62,844 nucleotides of DNA from Actinomycetota bacterium (GCA_021323695.1 JAJPKN010000062.1:1-62844), one strand, 5' to 3'. Positions 42,174 through 50,483 are shown, counted from the first letter of the stretch. The notes: generated from the sequence alone by a model not told the origin. Made by a program: numbers and translations.

Positions 42174-43481
42174 TCAGCTCCCGTTGACCGCGTCGGGCTG
42201 TTCTCCCAGCGTCACCTCCGCCTGGTGGACCTTGCCGTCGTGCACCCAGCTGAGCTTGACGACCTGCCCAGGCTTCATGTTGGCGAGCAGGGCGATCAAC
42301 ACCCCGGAGGAAGTCACCGAGGTGGTGTCGATCTCGGTCACGACGTCGTTGTCCACGATGCCCGCCTTGGCCGCCGGGGACCCCGGGGCAACGCTGGCCA
42401 CGGCGACCCCCCCGGGGACCCCCTTGGGCACGGCCGGGGGAGAGGCGTCCGAACCCTGCAGGAGGCCGAGCCAGGCGTGCGGGGCGGGGTGGCCGCTGCT
42501 GATCAACGGCCCGAGCTCCTCCATGGCCGTGTCGATGGGCGTCACGTAGGTCACCGAGGGCTTGTCCAGTTCGGCCGACGCCGGGTTCAAGATGCCTATG
42601 ACCTTTCCACTGGTGTCGACCAAGGCGCCCCCGTAAGCGGAGGGGTCGACCGAAAGGTTGGCCACCAGCATGGAGAACAGGCCGACCGAGGCACCGTTGA
42701 CCGGGGGCAGGTAGTTGAGGCTGTCGTTGATCGTCCCCGACGCGAAGTAGTTGCCCGACCCCGCCCAGGCCGCTGCGCTCGGAGAGCCCACGGCGTAGAC
42801 CTCCTCCCCGGTCTGGAGCTCAGCCGCGCTGCCCAGCTCGGCGGTGCGCACGGGGCTCATGCGCGCCTGCACCAGGGCAATACCGCTCGAAGGGTCGGTC
42901 CCCATCAGGGCCCCGGACAGCAGCGTGTAGGAGGTCGCCACCTCGACCTGGGGGCCAGCCCCGGCTGAGCTGAACAAGTTGCTCTGGGTGAGTATGTAGG
43001 CGTTCTGGCCCACGGAGTCCACGATGACGCCCGAGCCGGTGGTGGTGCCCTGGGCGCCGGTCACCTTCACCCCCACTATGGAGGGGTTGACGAACCCCCA
43101 GACCCAGGTGGCACCCGGGGAGCTGGGGGTGGTCCGGGGCGGGGTGACGGTGAGGGAGCGGCTCGTGGTCGGGGGCGGCGGGCTGGCGCGTTCAGTGGCG
43201 CCCGTGACCAGCAGGACCCCCGTGGTGAGCAGCGCCCCCACGACGCCCGAGATGACGCCGACCAGCCAGATGGGAGCCTGGGAGGCCCGTAGCCAGCTGG
43301 CCAGGGCCCCGCTCAGGCCATGGCCGCTGGCGAGGTCGGTGGGGGGGTTCTGGCGCACCTCGGAGGGGTGGCGCCAGAGGCGGTCGTCCGGGGGCAACCA
43401 GTGGGGGCGAGGGCCTTCATCGTCGGCTTCGTCGCTGCCGGGCTGGCCCTCTCCTTGGGGGCCCTCCTCTTCGGGGTCCAT
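42174..43481 (-). CDS. HtrA-like membrane PDZ protein with degenerate protease site
   Basis: 435 residues: acidic N-terminal cytoplasmic tail, a transmembrane helix near residues 70-92 (IWLVGVISGVVGALLTTGVL), a Ser/Thr/Pro linker, an S1C trypsin-like domain and a C-terminal PDZ domain (KGVPGGVAVASVAPGSPAAK). The catalytic positions are altered. Where HtrA has TNxHV this protein has ILTQSNLF (His to Asn), and where HtrA has GNSGGPL it has SAYGGALVD (Ser to Tyr). Asp is kept in GTDPSSGIALV. It is probably a non-catalytic binding or sensor protein. The start ATG follows a TAGCCT box by eight bases. Confidence 0.85.
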   Translation of the reverse strand: MDPEEEGPQGEGQPGSDEADDEGPRPHWLPPDDRLWRHPSEVRQNPPTDLASGHGLSGALASWLRASQAPIWLVGVISGVVGALLTTGVLLVTGATERASPPPPTTSRSLTVTPPRTTPSSPGATWVWGFVNPSIVGVKVTGAQGTTTGSGVIVDSVGQNAYILTQSNLFSSAGAGPQVEVATSYTLLSGALMGTDPSSGIALVQARMSPVRTAELGSAAELQTGEEVYAVGSPSAAAWAGSGNYFASGTINDSLNYLPPVNGASVGLFSMLVANLSVDPSAYGGALVDTSGKVIGILNPASAELDKPSVTYVTPIDTAMEELGPLISSGHPAPHAWLGLLQGSDASPPAVPKGVPGGVAVASVAPGSPAAKAGIVDNDVVTEIDTTSVTSSGVLIALLANMKPGQVVKLSWVHDGKVHQAEVTLGEQPDAVNGS

Positions 43482-43489
43482 CGTCCCCG

Positions 43490-43495
43490 AGGCTA
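43490..43495 (-). promoter_or_regulatory. -10 box for the HtrA-like gene
   Basis: TAGCCT on the minus strand, eight bases from the ATG at 43481. Confidence 0.45.
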
Positions 43496-43545
43496 CTTAC
43501 CTGCTCAGGCCAGGTGACGTCGCCCCGGCAGGGGCCGGCCACGCC

Positions 43546-43604
43546 GGGCGCTCAGGAGACAGGTACGCGGGGCGCTCAGGACAGGTACGCGGGGCGCTTA
43601 GGAT
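43546..43604 (+). repeat. Tandem repeat that creates the moaE -10 box
   Basis: Units of 22-24 bases starting GGGCGCTCAGGA and ending ACAGGTACGCG occur twice. A third partial copy reads GGGCGCTTAGGAT. The C-to-T change in the third copy yields TAGGAT (43599-43604), a -10 box six bases before the moaE GTG. Confidence 0.7.
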
Positions 43605-43610
43605 TGTGGG

Positions 43611-44099
43611 GTGCTCCCTGCCCCTGCCGGAGACGACTGGGTGGCCCTGACGCCCAGCCCCTTGCCCCTCGGACGCCTGAGCGCCTGGCCCGTCCTGCCC
43701 GGCTGTGGTGCGACGGTGGTCTTCGCCGGCACCGTGCGGGACCATTCCGAGGGACGCCCCGAGGTGACGGGCTTGGAGTACGAGGCGTACGCCGAAGGGG
43801 CCCTGGCTCGCCTGCGCGCCATCGCTGCCGAACTGCGCGGTCGCTGGCCGGCGACGGGTAGGGTCGTGCTGGTGCACCGAGTAGGCATGCTCAGCCTGAC
43901 CGACGTCTCGGTGGTGGTTGCCGTTTCGGCCCCTCATAGGGCCGAAGCCTTCGCCGCGGCCCAGTTCGGCATAGATGCCATAAAGGCCAGGGTGCCCATA
44001 TGGAAGCGGGAGATGTGGCCAGGTGGGAGCGGGTGGGGCCTGGACGCCCACCCGCTGGAGGGCACCTGGGAGGGTGGTGGGATGAAGGTGGGGAGCTGA
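43611..44099 (+). CDS. moaE: Molybdopterin synthase catalytic subunit
   Basis: Inserts the dithiolene sulphur into precursor Z using thiocarboxylated MoaD. 162 residues. GATVVFAGTVRDHSEGRPEV, GLEYEAYAEGALARL, VVLVHRVGMLSLTDVSVVVA and the catalytic lysine segment VPIWKREMWPGGSGW are family motifs. GTG at 43611 follows TAGGAT by six bases. No moaD or moaC is adjacent. Its stop overlaps the next gene start (ATGA-like). Confidence 0.92.
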   Translation: MLPAPAGDDWVALTPSPLPLGRLSAWPVLPGCGATVVFAGTVRDHSEGRPEVTGLEYEAYAEGALARLRAIAAELRGRWPATGRVVLVHRVGMLSLTDVSVVVAVSAPHRAEAFAAAQFGIDAIKARVPIWKREMWPGGSGWGLDAHPLEGTWEGGGMKVGS

Positions 44100-44455
44100 T
44101 GGCCGGGATGATGCCTGGGTTGGTGGCAGCCACCAGAGCCGGGCACTCGGCCATCCAATGGGTCACGCTGCTGTGGGTCGTGGGGGCGGTGGTAGCGGCG
44201 GCCTTGGTGATCACCGTGATAGTCGTGGTGTCCCGGCGGCCCAAGTCCATGGAAGACGGCATCGCCGAGTTCTCGAGGTCGCTCCAGGCTGTGGCACCGG
44301 CGCACCGGCCGGCTCCTCGGCCCGCGCCCCCTTCAGGGCCCTCGCCTGCCTCGCCGCCGGGCCCGGGGGGCACCCGTGCCGTCCGTGGCGTGGGCACCTC
44401 GGGCACCAAAGACGGCCCCTTGGGGGCTGCAAGACGGGAGACAGAAGCTGTCTAG
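44099..44455 (+). CDS. Small single-span membrane protein
   Basis: 118 residues. The ATG at 44099 overlaps the moaE stop by one base. One hydrophobic helix (VTLLWVVGAVVAAALVITVI) is followed by RRPKSMEDGIAEFSRSLQAV and a Pro/Gly-rich tail. The SMEDGIAEF stretch resembles a juxtamembrane segment found in small actinobacterial membrane proteins, but no family is claimed. It overlaps the start of the mreB reading frame, so its tail or the mreB start is uncertain. Confidence 0.65.
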   Translation: MAGMMPGLVAATRAGHSAIQWVTLLWVVGAVVAAALVITVIVVVSRRPKSMEDGIAEFSRSLQAVAPAHRPAPRPAPPSGPSPASPPGPGGTRAVRGVGTSGTKDGPLGAARRETEAV

Positions 44456-45443
44456 GGACCTTGCCATCGACCTCGGTACGGCCAACACCCTCGTGTACGC
44501 GCGGGGGCGGGGGATCGTCCTCAACGAACCGACTGTGATCGCGTTGGACAGCCGCACCAACACTGTCCTCAACATGGGGCGGGAGGCCTGGCAGATGATC
44601 GGCCGGACTCCTGGCTACATCGTTGCCGTGCGGCCCCTGCGCAAGGGGGCGATCACGGACTTCGACATCACCCAGCGCATGATCGAACTGCTGTTGAAGC
44701 GGGCGGGGATATCGCGTTTCGGGCGCCCCCGGGTGCTCATATGTGTCCCCTCCGCCATCACCGCCGTGGAGAAGCGGGCGGTCGAAGAGGCAGCCCGGGC
44801 GGCGGGGGCCAACAGCGTCTATTTGATCGAGCAGCCCACGGCGGCCGCCATCGGGGCCGGGTTGCCCATCCACCAGCCTTTGGGCAACATGGTCTGCGAC
44901 ATCGGGGGGGGTACCACCGAGACAGCCGTGCTGTCGCTGGGCGGGGTGGTGGCGCTGGAGGCGATCCGAGTGGGCAGCTTCGACATCGACGCCACCATCC
45001 AGGCCTATGTCCGGCGGGAGTACGGCATCGCCATCGGCGAGCGCACGGCGGAAGAGATCAAGATGGCCATCGGGTCGGCTTGGCCCATGGAGGACGAGGT
45101 CAAGGCCGAGGTGCGCGGGCGCGACCTCATGAGCGGCTTGCCCAAGACCGTGATCTTGGCCCCCGAAGAGGTGAGGGAAGCCATCGAGGAGCAGGTGGGG
45201 GCCATAGTCGATGCCGTCCTGCGCTGCCTCGGGGCCGCCCCGCCGGAGCTGTCCCAGGACCTGATCAGCCAGGGGCTCCACCTGGTGGGCGGGGGGAGCC
45301 TGCTCAAGGGCCTGGACCGGCGGCTGTCAGAGGAAAGCGGCTTGCCCGTCCATGTGGTCGATGCCCCCCTGGAGTGCGTTGTCCTGGGCGCGGGCAAGTG
45401 CATCGAGAACTTTGACGCCGTGCGCGAGCTGCTCCTGGCCTGA
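44376..45443 (+). CDS. mreB: Rod-shape protein MreB
   Basis: Bacterial actin that organises cell-wall growth. LAIDLGTANTLVYARGRGIV is phosphate loop 1, then VRPLRKGAITDFDIT, LICVPSAITAVEKRAVEEAA, VYLIEQPTAAAIGAGLPI, MVCDIGGGTTETAVLSLGG (phosphate 2) and LHLVGGGSLLKGLDRRLSEE. With GTG at 44376 it has 355 residues and overlaps the previous gene. MreB normally begins only a few residues before DLAIDLG, so a start near the CTG at 44448 would also fit. No mreC, mreD or penicillin-binding gene follows, unlike the usual cluster. Confidence 0.92.
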   Translation: MPSVAWAPRAPKTAPWGLQDGRQKLSRDLAIDLGTANTLVYARGRGIVLNEPTVIALDSRTNTVLNMGREAWQMIGRTPGYIVAVRPLRKGAITDFDITQRMIELLLKRAGISRFGRPRVLICVPSAITAVEKRAVEEAARAAGANSVYLIEQPTAAAIGAGLPIHQPLGNMVCDIGGGTTETAVLSLGGVVALEAIRVGSFDIDATIQAYVRREYGIAIGERTAEEIKMAIGSAWPMEDEVKAEVRGRDLMSGLPKTVILAPEEVREAIEEQVGAIVDAVLRCLGAAPPELSQDLISQGLHLVGGGSLLKGLDRRLSEESGLPVHVVDAPLECVVLGAGKCIENFDAVRELLLA

Positions 45444-45499
45444 CCTGCTCCCCTGACCTGCCCGTGGCCTGACCTGCCCGTGGCCCGGTGGGCGGCGGC

Positions 45500-46186
45500 T
45501 CAGCCCCTGCCCGGGGCGGGCCGGGGCCGGCGCCCCAGCAGGTCCTCAGCCACCTGGCGGACTTGCCAGTCCCGGTCCGCCAGGGACCGTTCCAGGCCGG
45601 CAGTAGCCTCCGGCTCCTCGAAGGCGGCGAGCGCCACGACGGCTCGGCGACGGATGGCTGGTTTGTCCGCCAACGCTTCCAGCACCGCCGGCAAACCGGC
45701 CGGGTGGCCAATGGCACCCAGGGCGGCGACGGCGGCCTCCCGGCACAGGGGGTCGTCGTGAGAGCGCGCCACCGCTCGTAGCGCGCCCAGGCAGCGGTTG
45801 AGCTGCTGCTGGCCGTTGGCGAGGCGGTGCGGGGCACCCGGGGCCAGGATCTCGCCGAGCGCGTGGCAGGAAGCGTCGACCACAACTGGGTCGGGGTCGG
45901 CCAGCAGCGCGACGAGCTGGGCCGTGGCCTGGGGGCACCAGGTGCCTCGGGCCACCACCTCGCAGGCCCGGCGGCGAACGAGCGGGTCGGGGTCCGACCA
46001 GGCAGCTAGCAGATCTGCCTCCCGTAGGGCTCCCAGGCGAGCCAAGGCCCCCAGGGCCAACCGGCGCACACCACCGTCGGGGTCGGCCAGGGCCGAGCGG
46101 GCAGCTGCCTCGCCACCTGTGTAGCCGGCCAGGGCAGCGGCGCGCCGGCGAGCGGTGACGGGCGGGTGCTCAGGGGCCGTTGCCAA
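45500..46186 (-). CDS. HEAT-repeat protein
   Basis: 228 residues of repeated helical pairs such as ARSALADPDGGVRRLALGAL, LLAAWSDPDPLVRRRACEVV, LVALLADPDPVVVDASCHAL, CREAAVAALGAIGHPAGLP and LERSLADRDWQVRQVAEDLL. These are HEAT/PBS-lyase-type repeats used as protein-binding scaffolds. TTG at 46186 overlaps the end of the membrane-protein gene upstream, which suggests coupling; no ribosome site is clear. The reading frame continues upstream but there it has no protein character. Confidence 0.75.
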   Translation of the reverse strand: MATAPEHPPVTARRRAAALAGYTGGEAAARSALADPDGGVRRLALGALARLGALREADLLAAWSDPDPLVRRRACEVVARGTWCPQATAQLVALLADPDPVVVDASCHALGEILAPGAPHRLANGQQQLNRCLGALRAVARSHDDPLCREAAVAALGAIGHPAGLPAVLEALADKPAIRRRAVVALAAFEEPEATAGLERSLADRDWQVRQVAEDLLGRRPRPAPGRG

Positions 46187-46601
46187 CGGCGTGCAGGAGG
46201 GCCTGGGCGCCCAAGCCGATGACGCCAGCGAGCACGGCGGCAACCAGCAGCCCCATGAACAGGCTGAAGGCGCCCAGCAGCCCGAGCGACCGAAGGCGCC
46301 GGGCCCAGGGGACCGCCACCCGCAACCGAGGGGCGGGCTTGGCTGCCAGCCGGCCTTGAGCGGCGAGGCCCGGTCGGGCCAGCCCCGCGCCCACTTGCGG
46401 CCCCCCACCGGCCAGGGGCCTCCTACCGGTGAGCGGCCCCCGCGGGGCACCGGCGTCACCCGTTCCCGCTTCCCTGGCCCTGGTCGCTGTTGCCCGTTCG
46501 GTCGCGGGCAGCCAGCGGGTTGCCGCTCCCCTGCCGGTTGCCGCTCCCCTGCCGGTTGGCGCTCCCCAGCCGGCTCCGGCCCCTCTATTAGGCTGCGGCA
46601 T
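46170..46601 (-). CDS. Hypothetical membrane-anchored protein
   Basis: 143 residues from ATG at 46601. The first 100 residues are Gly/Ala/Arg-rich with tandem GAATGRGAAT-type repeats. Then comes a hydrophobic C-terminal helix pair (LRSLGLLGAFSLFMGLLVAA, then VLAGVIGLGAQALL). Its end overlaps the HEAT gene start by 17 bases. Its start codon lies on top of the divergent protease start (ATG of each strand overlap at 46599-46602). A longer in-frame start at 46709 would overlap that gene more. Confidence 0.5.
   Translation of the reverse strand: MPQPNRGAGAGWGAPTGRGAATGRGAATRWLPATERATATRAREAGTGDAGAPRGPLTGRRPLAGGGPQVGAGLARPGLAAQGRLAAKPAPRLRVAVPWARRLRSLGLLGAFSLFMGLLVAAVLAGVIGLGAQALLHAVGNGP
46589..46594 (+). 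promoter_or_regulatory. -10 box for leaderless PDZ-Lon gene
   Basis: TAGGCT ends five bases before the ATG at 46600. It lies inside the divergent membrane-protein gene. Confidence 0.5.
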
Positions 46602-47916
46602 GGCAACCTGGTGGCTGGATGCCACCACCTCCCCTGAGCTCGGGCTACGACCACCCATGAGCGGCACCGGACCGACTGTACCGGGCCCGCCGGTGGCCAA
46701 GGACGTCACCCCCTTGGCCCCTGAGGCCCCGCAATGGCCGTGGCGGCCAGGCGGGCCGGCCGGTCCTCCTCCCCCCCGGGCTCCCCGCAGCCGTTCGGGC
46801 CGCGCCCGGCTCGTGGGCGGTCTGGTGGCCGTGGCGGTGGTGGCCGGGGCCCTGGGAGGGTGGGCGACGCACCAGGCGAACGGTTATTTCCTTTTTTCCC
46901 CGGGCACCGCCCCGCTCATCACCGCCAGCGCGGCCTGCAAGGACGTTGGGGGCCAGCTGAGCCTGCCCAATGGTTCTCCCTGCGTACACCTCGTTGTCCC
47001 CCAGGGCCGCGCTCGGGCGGTGGCAGGGGGGTTGTACATGGTGGACGTGGAGGTAGGCCAGGCCAATGCCCTGGACTGGCTGACGTACCAGTTCGGTTTG
47101 CTGGGCAGCGACCGCGAACTGGTGCCGGTGAGCGAGTACGCGCCGGGTACGCCGGTGTCCGAGCTCGGCTGCCAGGACACCCAGCAAATGGTGTCGGCAG
47201 ACCAGGACGCCGCTCAAGCTGCGTTCAAGGTGCTCGGTTACCGCATCAACGAGTCAGCCCTCGGGGCGCAGGTCGTCACCGTCTACCCGGGTACCGCGGC
47301 TTGGGATGCGGGCGTCAAGTGCAATGACCTCATCACCGCGCTGGACGGGCACCCGGTGCGGTCCTCCGAGGCGCTCACCCGCCTGCTGGCGCCGTTATCC
47401 CCGGGCACCGTGGTGCACCTGACCGTGAGCTCTGGGGGCCGCTCCCGGCGGGTCTCAGTCAAGCTCGGGCCGGTCACAGCCAGCGCTCGCGCCCGGGGGG
47501 CCAGCGGCAAGGCGTACATGGGCGTGATGGTCCAGACCTGGGCGGTGCCGAAGCTTCCCTTCCCGGTCTCGGTCAACGCAGGTCCCATAGGTGGGCCGTC
47601 GGCTGGCCTGGCCTTCTGCCTAGCCATCCTCGACGCCCTTTCCAACGGGAAGCTGACCGGTGGGCACCGGGTGGCTGCCACCGGGACCATCGACCCGCAG
47701 GGCAACGTGGGTGACGTCGGCGGCGTGAGGGAAAAGACAGTGGCCGTGGAAAAAGCGGGTGCCCAGGTGTTCTTCGTGCCGCGAGACGAGTACGGGGACG
47801 CCCGCAGCCAGGCGCGCGGCGGGCTTGCCGTAGTGCCGGTCACCACCCTGGGCCAGGTGCTGCGCATCCTCCATCAGCGCTACGGGGGTGACATCAGCGG
47901 CCTGCGCCTTGGCTAG
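46600..47916 (+). CDS. YlbL-type PDZ-Lon membrane protease
   Basis: 438 residues. A Pro-rich cytoplasmic tail and one transmembrane helix near residues 70-92 (RLVGGLVAVAVVAGALGGWA) precede an extracytoplasmic domain, a PDZ domain (VVTVYPGTAAWDAGVKCNDL) and a C-terminal Lon-type protease domain without ATPase. The catalytic Ser is in GPIGGPSAGLAFCLAIL and the Lys in VGGVREKTVAVEKAGAQVF. YlbL-like proteases degrade or process envelope proteins. Confidence 0.9.
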   Translation: MATWWLDATTSPELGLRPPMSGTGPTVPGPPVAKDVTPLAPEAPQWPWRPGGPAGPPPPRAPRSRSGRARLVGGLVAVAVVAGALGGWATHQANGYFLFSPGTAPLITASAACKDVGGQLSLPNGSPCVHLVVPQGRARAVAGGLYMVDVEVGQANALDWLTYQFGLLGSDRELVPVSEYAPGTPVSELGCQDTQQMVSADQDAAQAAFKVLGYRINESALGAQVVTVYPGTAAWDAGVKCNDLITALDGHPVRSSEALTRLLAPLSPGTVVHLTVSSGGRSRRVSVKLGPVTASARARGASGKAYMGVMVQTWAVPKLPFPVSVNAGPIGGPSAGLAFCLAILDALSNGKLTGGHRVAATGTIDPQGNVGDVGGVREKTVAVEKAGAQVFFVPRDEYGDARSQARGGLAVVPVTTLGQVLRILHQRYGGDISGLRLG

Positions 47917-47953
47917 CTGGGCGCGGTCCTACAAGCCTCCCTGTGGTCGGGCA

Positions 47954-47959
47954 TAGGCT
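47954..47959 (+). promoter_or_regulatory. -10 box for leaderless DivIVA-domain gene
   Basis: TAGGCT ends seven bases before the ATG at 47967. Confidence 0.5.
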
Positions 47960-47966
47960 GTTCGCA

Positions 47967-50483
47967 ATGCCCGCTGAACGCCTTCACCCACGCGCCGGAG
48001 ATGTGCCGGACATGTCTGCCGACGTGATCGCCGGCCGGCGTTTTGCCTCGTCCTGGCGAGGTTACGACCCTGAGGAGGTCAAGCAGTTCCTGGCCCAGGT
48101 AGCCGCCCAGGTGCGGTCCTTGCGTGAGCGCCTGGAGGCGGAGGCGGCCGCGCGACGGGAAGCCGAGCAACGGGCCTCCCACCCCCACCTGGACGAAGCC
48201 ACCCTCATGGCCGCCGTCGGTGAGGAGACGGCAGCGATACTGCGCAGCGCGCGCAGCGCAGCGGCTGACATAGCGGCCAAGGCCGAGTCCCAGGCGCAGG
48301 AGAGCTTGCAGGCGGCCGAGTCCAAGGCGGCGGCCTTGGTGGCGGAGGCCGAAAGCCTGCTTGCCTCCCGCCAGGCGGAAGCCGGCTCCATGGTGGCCGA
48401 GGCCCGGGCCAAAGCGGAAGAAGAGGCCGCGGCCATTGTTGAAGCAGCTCGCCGCGACGCCGAGAAGTTGGCTGCCCAAGCCGTCGAGGAGCACGACCGG
48501 CTGGTCGAGGAGGCTCACGCGGTCCGGGAGCGGGTCCTGTCCGACCTGGCCCGGCGGCGCAAGCTGGCCACGGTCCAAGTCGAGCAGTTGAGGGCAGGCC
48601 GCGAACGGCTCCTGGACGCCTACTTGGTGGTCCGCCGCACCTTGGAAGAGGTGACAGACGAACTGCAGCGGGCCGACGCCGAAGCACGCGCCGCGGCGGA
48701 CGCGGTGGGCCGTCAGGCTGGGGCTGGGGGAGCTGAAGACCCGCTCGACCTGCGGCCAGCGGGAGCCCTGGAGGGGACGGGAGCGAGCCCGGCCACCGGA
48801 GCCGTCCCGGCTTCGGGCAGCCTGCCCAGCGCCTCTGGTAGCCACCAAGCCTCCGGTAGCCACCAAGCCTCCGGTAGCCACCAAGCCTCCGGTAGCCACC
48901 AAGCCTCCGGTAGCCACCAAGCCTCCGGTAGCCACCAAGAGGAGCCCTCCGCGACCAAGCCCCCGGTCATTGGTTCGGGCCCCACTTCGGCCACCTCGCC
49001 GGTGGTGCTGGCGCCCAAAGTGACCCAGGTGACCGCAACGGGGGCAGTGCCCACCGGTATGGGGGGGCCAGCCGCGCCCGTGGCGCGCGTCAGCCCCAGC
49101 GACACCATCGAAAGCGTCCGCATCCTACGAGGGGAAAGCGAAGCCGCCGCCAGCCAGGCTGCTTACCCCACTGGCCCGGTAGGCAAAGTGCCCATCAAGC
49201 CCCGGGAGCCGGCGGCCGTCCCGAAGGCACCGGCTGGTGCCCAGCCCAGCCCGCTGGCCGGCTCCGAGCCGCCCGCCCCGGCTGCGCCGGGCCAGGTGGC
49301 CGAGGCCGAGGACCTGTTGGCGCCGGCCCAGCCCCCCGCCGGGCCCGGCCCCATCGCCCCCGCCGAGCCCGAGCCGGTCCCCTCTCCGGGGCTCCTGACG
49401 CCCAGCGGGGCGGAGGCCGCAGGGGCGGGCGAGCCAGGCGGGGGCCCGCCTGCACCTGGGGCACCACCAGATGTGGAAGGCTTGTTCGCTCGGATCCGGG
49501 CTGGGCGGCAGCACGCCACCAGCCGGGCCAGGAAGGCCCTCTTTGGCCAGGTGCCTCCCGCCGGCGGAGAGCCCGCCGACGAGCTACGAGAGGCTGAGCA
49601 GCCCTCCCCCCCGGGCACCTCAGCCGGAGCTGCCCCAGCCGGAGCTGGCTCTGGCCACACACTGGCCCAGGAGGTTGCCTCGCAGGAAGCTCCTCTAGGC
49701 TCCGCCCAGCCCGGCCCGGGTGGCACTGGCTCGGTCGAAGCCACCCTGGACGAACAAGTCCTGGGCTGGCGCCAGAGAGCGACCGGCCACCTCGAGTCGT
49801 CACTGGCCAGGAAGCTGAAGCGGGCGCTGCAAGACGAGCAGAACTCGTTGCTGGACCGGCTCCGCAACCTCAAGGGCCCGGCCAGCTGCGCGGAGCTGTT
49901 GCCTGGCTCAGAGGAGCACCCTGACCGCTTCGTCGACGCCAGCCGCCCCGTGCTCGAACAGTCCGCCCGGGCTGGAGCTGAGCTGGCCAATGTGGTGATG
50001 GGTGCCCAGGAGCCGGCCGGTCTTGCCGCTGAAGTCGCTGACCTCGCCGACGAGGTAGGCCGCTCGATCGTGGAACCCCTCCGCCAGCGCCTAGAGCAGG
50101 CGTTCAGCCGCAGCGGGGACGACCCGGCCGAGCTGGCCGAGGTCCTCGGGGCGGCCTACCGAGAATGGAAGACCCAACGGATCGAGGCCGTGGCCCGCGA
50201 CCAGGTGGTGGCTGCCTTTTCCCGAGGCTTCTACACGGCCGTGCCGGCAGGTACGCGCTTGCGCTGGGTCGTGAGCCCCTTGGAGGGGCCGTGCCCCGAT
50301 TGCGAGGACGACACCCTGGCCGGGGACCAGCCCAAGGGGGAGCGGTGGCCTACCGGGCAGCTCCACCCGCCGGCGCACCCCGGCTGCCGTTGCGCCCTGG
50401 TGCCGGTGCTGGCCGAAGCCCGGTCTCTGGTAGGCACCCTATCCTTGGTTGGCAGCCAGGCAGGTGCCACGTCGGCCGGGTAG
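47967..50483 (+). CDS. DivIVA-domain coiled-coil protein with phage-head-like CxxC...HPxCRC C-terminus
   Basis: 838 residues. The DivIVA start VIAGRRFASSWRGYDPEEVK then QFLAQVAAQVRSLRERLE (residues 18-55) resembles the membrane-curvature module. It is followed by about 200 residues of Ala/Glu-rich coiled coil. Next comes a disordered Pro/Ala/Ser region with six SGSHQA repeats (18-bp DNA repeat). The last 250 residues are helical (WRQRATGHLESSLARKLKRA, VEPLRQRLEQAFSRSG, RIEAVARDQVVAAFSRGF) and end with LRWVVSPLEGPCPDCEDDT and LHPPAHPGCRCALVPVL at residues 776-813. That spacing of CxxC and HPxCRC matches the SPP1 gp7/Mu F minor head protein domain. DivIVA proteins mark poles and septa; the phage-like module is unexpected here. 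Confidence 0.8.
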   Translation: MPAERLHPRAGDVPDMSADVIAGRRFASSWRGYDPEEVKQFLAQVAAQVRSLRERLEAEAAARREAEQRASHPHLDEATLMAAVGEETAAILRSARSAAADIAAKAESQAQESLQAAESKAAALVAEAESLLASRQAEAGSMVAEARAKAEEEAAAIVEAARRDAEKLAAQAVEEHDRLVEEAHAVRERVLSDLARRRKLATVQVEQLRAGRERLLDAYLVVRRTLEEVTDELQRADAEARAAADAVGRQAGAGGAEDPLDLRPAGALEGTGASPATGAVPASGSLPSASGSHQASGSHQASGSHQASGSHQASGSHQASGSHQEEPSATKPPVIGSGPTSATSPVVLAPKVTQVTATGAVPTGMGGPAAPVARVSPSDTIESVRILRGESEAAASQAAYPTGPVGKVPIKPREPAAVPKAPAGAQPSPLAGSEPPAPAAPGQVAEAEDLLAPAQPPAGPGPIAPAEPEPVPSPGLLTPSGAEAAGAGEPGGGPPAPGAPPDVEGLFARIRAGRQHATSRARKALFGQVPPAGGEPADELREAEQPSPPGTSAGAAPAGAGSGHTLAQEVASQEAPLGSAQPGPGGTGSVEATLDEQVLGWRQRATGHLESSLARKLKRALQDEQNSLLDRLRNLKGPASCAELLPGSEEHPDRFVDASRPVLEQSARAGAELANVVMGAQEPAGLAAEVADLADEVGRSIVEPLRQRLEQAFSRSGDDPAELAEVLGAAYREWKTQRIEAVARDQVVAAFSRGFYTAVPAGTRLRWVVSPLEGPCPDCEDDTLAGDQPKGERWPTGQLHPPAHPGCRCALVPVLAEARSLVGTLSLVGSQAGATSAG
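48831..48938 (+). repeat. 18-bp tandem repeat, six copies
   Basis: GCCTCCGGTAGCCACCAA repeated six times without gaps; the first copy has one change. It encodes SGSHQA repeats in the linker of the DivIVA-domain protein. It is coding, not a CRISPR array: units abut and have no spacers. Confidence 0.95.

Noticed and set aside
48831..48938. Six tandem 18-bp units as a possible CRISPR array
   Set aside because: Units abut without spacers, encode a regular SGSHQA peptide, and no cas gene is near.
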